This document shows, piece by piece, positions 13,253-14,631 of a stretch of 14,631 nucleotides of DNA; position 1 is the stretch's first letter, and each line of letters starts with the position of its first letter. The notes below the pieces were generated by a model. That model ran no database searches and was not told where the DNA came from. It saw nothing but the letters and a program-made list of their open reading frames with translations. Position numbers and translations under genes: made by a program. Origin of the DNA: Actinomycetota bacterium (lineage in GTDB: Bacteria; Actinomycetota; Acidimicrobiia; Acidimicrobiales; Microtrichaceae); the NCBI GenBank assembly GCA_018268735.1, contig JAFDWA010000016.1, positions 1 through 14,631 of the forward strand, in the 5' to 3' direction.

Positions 13253-14631
13253 TCAGAGGACGCTGGGCAGGACGGCCTCCACGAGCGCGGGACCGTCGAT
13301 CGCGATCGCAGCCTCCAGCTGCGTCGTGAGCTCCTCGGCAGTGGTCGCCCGGGTGGCAGGGACCCCCATCGATGCTGCGAGCGACACGAAGTCGAGACCC
13401 GGGATGTCGAGCATCGAGAGCGCTCGCGGACCGGGGGCGTCGGCGCCGACGCGTGCCAGCTCCATGTTCAACACGGCATACGAGCCGTTGTTCAACACGA
13501 CGGTCGTGACGTCGAGTCCCTCACGTGCCTGGGTCCACAGCGCCTGCGCCGTGTACATGGCCGAGCCGTCGGCCTCCAGGCAGATCACCTTGCGGTCCGG
13601 GCACGCGACGGCGGCACCGGTCGCCACCGGCAACCCGTAGCCGATCGACCCTCCGGTGAGCGTCAACCAGTCGTGCGGGGGGCATCCCGCGGTCGATCCC
13701 TGCGCGAACAGGCCCGAGGTGTTGCCCTCGTCGGCGACGATCGCTCCCTCCGGGAGCAGGGCACCGAGGGCGTTCGCCAGGGTCTCGGCGGTGAGCGCTC
13801 CGGTCGGCCGGGCCGGTCGAGCCGCCGGGATGCTCGACACCTCGCCCGGCGCATCGAGGGCTGCTGCAAGCGCGGCGAGCGCCGCGGGCGCATCCTCGTC
13901 GGGCGCTGCGAGGACGTGCACGGTGCAGCCCTCGGCGACCAGGTCCGACGCCTTGTCGGGGTAGGCGAAGAACGAGACGGGATGGGCGGCGTCGACGAGG
14001 ATCAGGTGCGACAGGCCGTCGAGCTGCATCTGGGCGAACTCGGCGAGGTAGGCGATCCGGTCGACCACAGGCGTCCCGGCGCCGCGTTCGGCCCGCGCTG
14101 GGAACGTCTCGCTCATCACCTTCGCCCCGGATGTCGCCCCGACGCGCGCCGCGTCACGCAGCGCCCCACGTCGCATCGCGGTGCCTCCGACGAGGATCGC
14201 GGTCGGCTCGCCGCGTCGGAGCACGGCCGCGATGTCCTCGACGCGGTCGTCGGGGACCGCTGCCGGCGAGGTGATCTTCGACGGACCGACCGGTCCGGGG
14301 GAGTCGAGCCAGCAGGCATCTGCGGGGACGATCAACGTCGCGACCTGTCCCGGGGGCCCGTAGGCGGCGGCGACGGCGTCGGCGGCGTCGCGGGCGACCG
14401 ACTCGGCGTCGCGCACCGTGCGCACCCACTGCGAGACGCCCTTCGCGATCGAGGCGATGTCGGACTGCAGCGGCGCGTCGTACTTGGCGTGGTAGGTGGC
14501 GTGGTCTCCGACGACGTTGAGCACCGGCGACTTCGCACGCCTCGCGTTGTGGAGGTTCGCGAGGCCGTTGCCGAGCCCCGGCCCGAGGTGCAGCAGCACC
14601 GCTGCGGGCCGGTCGGCCATGCGCGCGTAGC
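13253..14631 (-). CDS. TPP-dependent acetolactate-synthase-like protein (IlvX-type), N-terminus outside window
   Basis: C-terminal 458 residues of a thiamine-diphosphate enzyme; the frame remains open to the right edge and codons reading YARM precede the first Met, as expected for the conserved GYAR block, so the true start and the catalytic Glu lie outside. The run LLHLGPGLGNGLANLHNARRA and NVVGDHATYH, a central Rossmann-like domain (about 14000-14300), and the C-terminal TPP domain (WLTLTGGSIGYGLPVATGAAV, then EADGSAMYT and VVLNNGSYAVL) resemble mycobacterial IlvX-like proteins, which are called acetolactate synthase large subunits without proven activity. The cofactor motif reads ADGS...NN rather than GDGS...NN. 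No small subunit or ilv gene is adjacent, so a biosynthetic role is doubtful; benzoylformate-decarboxylase-like decarboxylation is an alternative. Stop is 60 bp upstream of the deacetylase start. Confidence 0.9.
   Translation of the reverse strand, partial: YARMADRPAAVLLHLGPGLGNGLANLHNARRAKSPVLNVVGDHATYHAKYDAPLQSDIASIAKGVSQWVRTVRDAESVARDAADAVAAAYGPPGQVATLIVPADACWLDSPGPVGPSKITSPAAVPDDRVEDIAAVLRRGEPTAILVGGTAMRRGALRDAARVGATSGAKVMSETFPARAERGAGTPVVDRIAYLAEFAQMQLDGLSHLILVDAAHPVSFFAYPDKASDLVAEGCTVHVLAAPDEDAPAALAALAAALDAPGEVSSIPAARPARPTGALTAETLANALGALLPEGAIVADEGNTSGLFAQGSTAGCPPHDWLTLTGGSIGYGLPVATGAAVACPDRKVICLEADGSAMYTAQALWTQAREGLDVTTVVLNNGSYAVLNMELARVGADAPGPRALSMLDIPGLDFVSLAASMGVPATRATTAEELTTQLEAAIAIDGPALVEAVLPSVL

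Noticed and set aside
13485..13573. Loss of the TPP motif Gly (ADGS for GDGS)
   Set aside because: As I recall, IlvX-like relatives often read ADGS at this point, and the Asp and Asn ligands remain, so this is probably a subfamily trait, not decay.

Overview
The window is about 14.6 kb of very GC-rich DNA with strong G/C third-position bias. It encodes twelve complete or nearly complete proteins and two genes cut by the window edges' limits (the ABC ATPase at the left and the TPP enzyme at the right), thirteen genes in all. The genes suggest a free-living actinobacterium, most likely of the Acidimicrobiia. This is inferred from the GC content, Thr-rich linkers after lipoprotein and membrane anchors, TANNNT -10 boxes placed 7-8 nt before start codons (leaderless transcripts), and lipid/CoA-type genes (class III CoA-transferase, FMO/BVMO, DUF2855, IlvX-like TPP enzyme). 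No rRNA, tRNA, transposase, integrase, phage gene or CRISPR array is visible.

Layout, left to right. 1-425 (+): C-terminal part of a polar amino-acid ABC transporter ATPase. 510-2090 (+): a secreted GH5 lipoprotein resembling endoglycoceramidase. 2101-3549 (-): a lipoprotein of the branched-chain amino-acid-type solute-binding family, convergent with the GH5 gene. 3550-3805: intergenic, largely two 14-bp tandem arrays. 3806-5044 (-): a class III CoA-transferase. 5128-5310 (+): a 60-residue single-pass membrane protein, divergent from the CoA-transferase. 5388-5792 (-): a PilZ-domain protein. 5845-6951 (-): a DUF2855 protein. 7177-7458 (+) and 7513-7857 (+): two small proteins, one SHOCT-like, one with a membrane segment. 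7912-8274 (-): thioredoxin. 8444-10057 (+): a class B flavin monooxygenase. 10123-12237 (-): a DinG/XPD-type Fe-S helicase, placed one base after a membrane-anchored polysaccharide deacetylase (12239-13192, -). 13253-14631 (-): an IlvX-like TPP enzyme lacking its N-terminus. No gene-free stretch exceeds 300 bases; the longest are 3550-3805, 6952-7176 and 8275-8443.

The genes look like separate short transcription units rather than one pathway. Plausible functional links are weak: extracytoplasmic degradation and uptake (GH5, solute-binding protein, ABC ATPase), acyl/ketone metabolism (CoA-transferase, FMO, DUF2855), and the cell envelope (deacetylase, small membrane proteins). I did not find a convincing new multi-gene system.

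The features that gene calling does not explain are short, mutually unrelated tandem repeats of 14-17 bp. They occur at three of the four convergent gene ends (each including a stop codon), upstream of the solute-binding protein gene, and in frame inside the Fe-S domain of the helicase. In the monooxygenase frame the repeat would continue as RATPR-type pentapeptides if one CGA had not become TGA. The second recurrent pattern is a set of four start codons preceded by TANNNT plus 7-8 nt.
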